From NCBI RefSeq assembly GCF_009208735.1, contig NZ_WFLJ01000002.1:333780-397779 (forward strand): DNA of 64,000 nucleotides, given 5' to 3'. Shown piece by piece: positions 62,229 to 64,000 of this stretch. The notes beneath the pieces were generated by a model, which had not been told where the DNA came from, made no database searches, and was given only the letters and a program-made list of their open reading frames with translations. The position numbers were made by a program, and so were the translations under genes. Origin of the DNA: Janthinobacterium rivuli (GTDB lineage Bacteria > Pseudomonadota > Gammaproteobacteria > Burkholderiales > Burkholderiaceae_D). Each line of letters starts with the position of its first letter. Within the stretch, counting starts at the first letter, position 1.

Positions 62229-63803
62229 ATGCGCCCACCACTTACCCCGACTAGCAAGATGCTGGCCCTGGCACTGGCCCTCTGCGCCAGCCCCGCCCTG
62301 GCCGTCGAAGGCTATTACCAGACCAAGACGCCATATGCGCCGCAACAGGACCCGGCCACCTATGCCGCGCCGCCGGACGGCTTCCAGCCCGTCTTCACGC
62401 AGCTCGTGGCGCGCCACGGCTCGCGGGGGCTCACCAGCATGAAAAACGATGCGGCCCTGTATGCGATGTGGCAGCAAGCGGCCGCGCAGGATGCGCTCAC
62501 GCCCCTGGGTCGCGAACTGGGTCCCGACATCCTGGCCCTGATGAAGGCGAATGCCTTGCTCGGCTATGGCGTGGCCGGAATCGAGCAAGCCGGCTATGGC
62601 AATCTGTCGCAGACGGGCATCGACGAACACCGGCAACTGGCCGCGCGCATGCTGGCGCGCATGCCCGCCCTGTTCGCGCAAGTGGGGCAGGCGGCGGCGA
62701 CGGCGCCGCGCCAGCTCGTCACCATCAACTCGGGCGTGGACCGCGCGCGCGACAGTTCGCGCTTCTTCACGCAATCGCTGCTCGAGCACGCACCCGCGCT
62801 GGCGCCCTTGTTATACCTGCCGCCCGCGCCGGCACCCTACCCGCAAGGACGCAAGGCAGTGGCGCAGCCCGATGGCGTGAACCGCTTCCTGCTGTATGCG
62901 CACAAGCTGGCGCCGCAGACGGATCTTGTCACCGATCGGGCCAACCCGCATTACGCCACCTATGCCGCCAGCCAGGCCTACCAATACTATGAAAGAACCA
63001 AGCAGCTGCATGCGCTGATGGATGCTCCCGCCAGGCTGCCAGCAGCGGCCGCGCATGCGCGCCACGTGCTCGAACGGCTGTTTGCGCCCGCCTTCCTCGA
63101 CCAGTTTGAAGGCGGCCGCGCCAGCTATGCGGACACGGGCAGCTACACCTTCACCAGCGCGGACGGCAAGCTCACGCGCACCATGACGGGCAGCGGCAAG
63201 ACCGTCATCCGCAGCCTGAATGCGGCCGCCACGAAACTGTATGAACTGTATGCGATCGCCGCCGGCATGCGGCATGAAGTGCCGGCCGATTTCAGCCGCT
63301 ACATGCCCGTCGAAGATGCGCGCTACTACGCGTATGTCGCCGACTACGAGGATTTTTACCAGAAGGGACCGGCCACCACGGAAAGCGGCGGTGTGACCTG
63401 GCGTTTCGCGCTGGCCTTGCGCGAGGATTTTTTCAAGGAAGTCGACGCGCTGGCCAGGGGAGATTTGCGCCACGCGGCCAAGCTGCGCTTCACGCACGCC
63501 GAGATGCTCATTCCGCTCGCTTCGGCCATGGGCTTGAAGCAGGTGCTGGCGCCCTTGCCGGCATCGGCCAGCTACAGTTATGAGACGAATCCGTGGCGCG
63601 GCCAGAGCGTCTCGCCGCTGGCGGCCAACATGCAGTGGGATGTGTACCGCAACGGCGAAGGCCGGCTGATCGTGCGCCTGCTGTACAACGAAAAGGAAAC
63701 CGACTTCCAGGCCAGTTGCGACGGCGCCCGCATCGCACCGGGCAGCGTCTTCTACGACTATGCGAAACTGAAAACCTGCTACGGCCACGTGGCGGCGCGC
63801 TGA
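62229..63803 (+). CDS. Histidine phosphatase, MINPP/phytase-like, soluble paralogue
   Basis: A 524-residue exported protein, clearly homologous along its whole length to the one upstream. The start MRPPLTPTSK runs into a Sec signal ending near LALCASPALAV with no lipobox, so it is secreted to the periplasm or outside. The motif ARHGSRGLTS (His63) and RFTHAEML (HAE near residue 422) are kept. The pair looks like a tandem duplication that gained different locations, one anchored and one free. Substrate probably phytate or other inositol phosphates, by family. Confidence 0.86.
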   Translation: MRPPLTPTSKMLALALALCASPALAVEGYYQTKTPYAPQQDPATYAAPPDGFQPVFTQLVARHGSRGLTSMKNDAALYAMWQQAAAQDALTPLGRELGPDILALMKANALLGYGVAGIEQAGYGNLSQTGIDEHRQLAARMLARMPALFAQVGQAAATAPRQLVTINSGVDRARDSSRFFTQSLLEHAPALAPLLYLPPAPAPYPQGRKAVAQPDGVNRFLLYAHKLAPQTDLVTDRANPHYATYAASQAYQYYERTKQLHALMDAPARLPAAAAHARHVLERLFAPAFLDQFEGGRASYADTGSYTFTSADGKLTRTMTGSGKTVIRSLNAAATKLYELYAIAAGMRHEVPADFSRYMPVEDARYYAYVADYEDFYQKGPATTESGGVTWRFALALREDFFKEVDALARGDLRHAAKLRFTHAEMLIPLASAMGLKQVLAPLPASASYSYETNPWRGQSVSPLAANMQWDVYRNGEGRLIVRLLYNEKETDFQASCDGARIAPGSVFYDYAKLKTCYGHVAAR

Positions 63804-63842
63804 CGCGCTGATGCTGCGCGCCGCCAGCGTTTTACAGCGGAA

Positions 63843-64000
63843 TTACTTCAGGGTCGGCATGGCAAATTCCGCCCCGGCCGCCGTCGAGGCCGGCCAGCGC
63901 TGCGTCACGGCCTTCTGCCTGGTATAGAAACGCACCGATTCCGGACCATGCGCGTGGTGGTCGCCGAACAGGCTGCGCTTCCAGCCGCCGAAGCTGTGGA
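63843..64000 (-). CDS. mmsA: Methylmalonate-semialdehyde dehydrogenase, C-terminal part
   Basis: Reading the minus strand from the window edge gives about 52 codons ending at a TAA at 63843. They contain [34 protein letters not shown] and AEFAMPTLK, the typical C terminus of CoA-acylating methylmalonate-semialdehyde dehydrogenase, which acts in valine and inositol breakdown. The start lies outside the window. Notably myo-inositol is the product of complete phytate breakdown, which links it loosely to the phosphatases next door. Confidence 0.8.
   Translation of the reverse strand, partial: HSFGGWKRSLFGDHHAHGPESVRFYTRQKAVTQRWPASTAAGAEFAMPTLK

Overview
The window is a high-GC proteobacterial chromosome segment. 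Its gene content fits a betaproteobacterium of the Oxalobacteraceae, most likely Janthinobacterium or a close relative (inference from protein families, the queG/tsaE/amiC and mutL/miaA neighbourhood, and codon use). It holds about 52 protein genes, two tRNA genes, and several regulatory and repeat elements. I see no rRNA, prophage, insertion sequence with a transposase, or CRISPR array.

Layout. (1) Positions 1-6279, minus strand: seven tightly coupled genes encode a thiolase-fold ketoacyl synthase III, an NAD-dependent reductase/epimerase, a metallo-beta-lactamase-fold hydrolase, a PaaK/F390-synthetase-like adenylating enzyme, a PAP2 phosphatase, a sterol-desaturase-family hydroxylase and a fatty acid desaturase cut by the window edge. 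The set looks like an uncharacterised lipid pathway with parts reminiscent of olefin (Ole) biosynthesis. It is the best candidate here for an undescribed system. (2) 6312-19060: mostly housekeeping and membrane genes, namely a K+ channel, a CPA2 antiporter, DUF2157 and GDYXXLXY proteins, a DsbA-like protein, plsY, ybaK, a nuclease-fold protein and a PAS-GGDEF-EAL protein. (3) 19458-32996: an RND multidrug-type pump, mgtC with a long leader and a small partner gene, then a two-component system divergent from a CzcBAC-type heavy-metal efflux operon. (4) 33063-40932: xerD, ogt, a candidate small RNA, and a complete TRAP C4-dicarboxylate system (dctPQM) divergent from its DctS/DctR-like sensor and regulator, with a 26-bp palindrome between them. 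(5) 41015-53071: a His-rich PadR regulator with a ferric reductase (YqjI/YqjH-like), queG, tsaE, amiC, a mutarotase, a carbonic anhydrase, a DedA protein, a cyclophilin, mutL and miaA. (6) 53163-57629: two identical tRNA-Met genes and a Fur-box-led fecIRA iron-uptake cluster. (7) 57791-64000: a LacI-type regulator, an AcpA-like phosphatase and two tandem MINPP-type histidine phosphatases, apparently for organophosphate scavenging, and the end of a methylmalonate-semialdehyde dehydrogenase gene.

Common threads are lipid modification, metal and drug efflux, iron and phosphate acquisition, and transport under two-component control. At least four copies of a GGGGTC/GACCCC palindromic repeat lie in intergenic spaces. 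A different 106-bp inverted repeat contains the stop codons of two convergent genes. All functions are inferred from sequence motifs read by eye; no database search was run.
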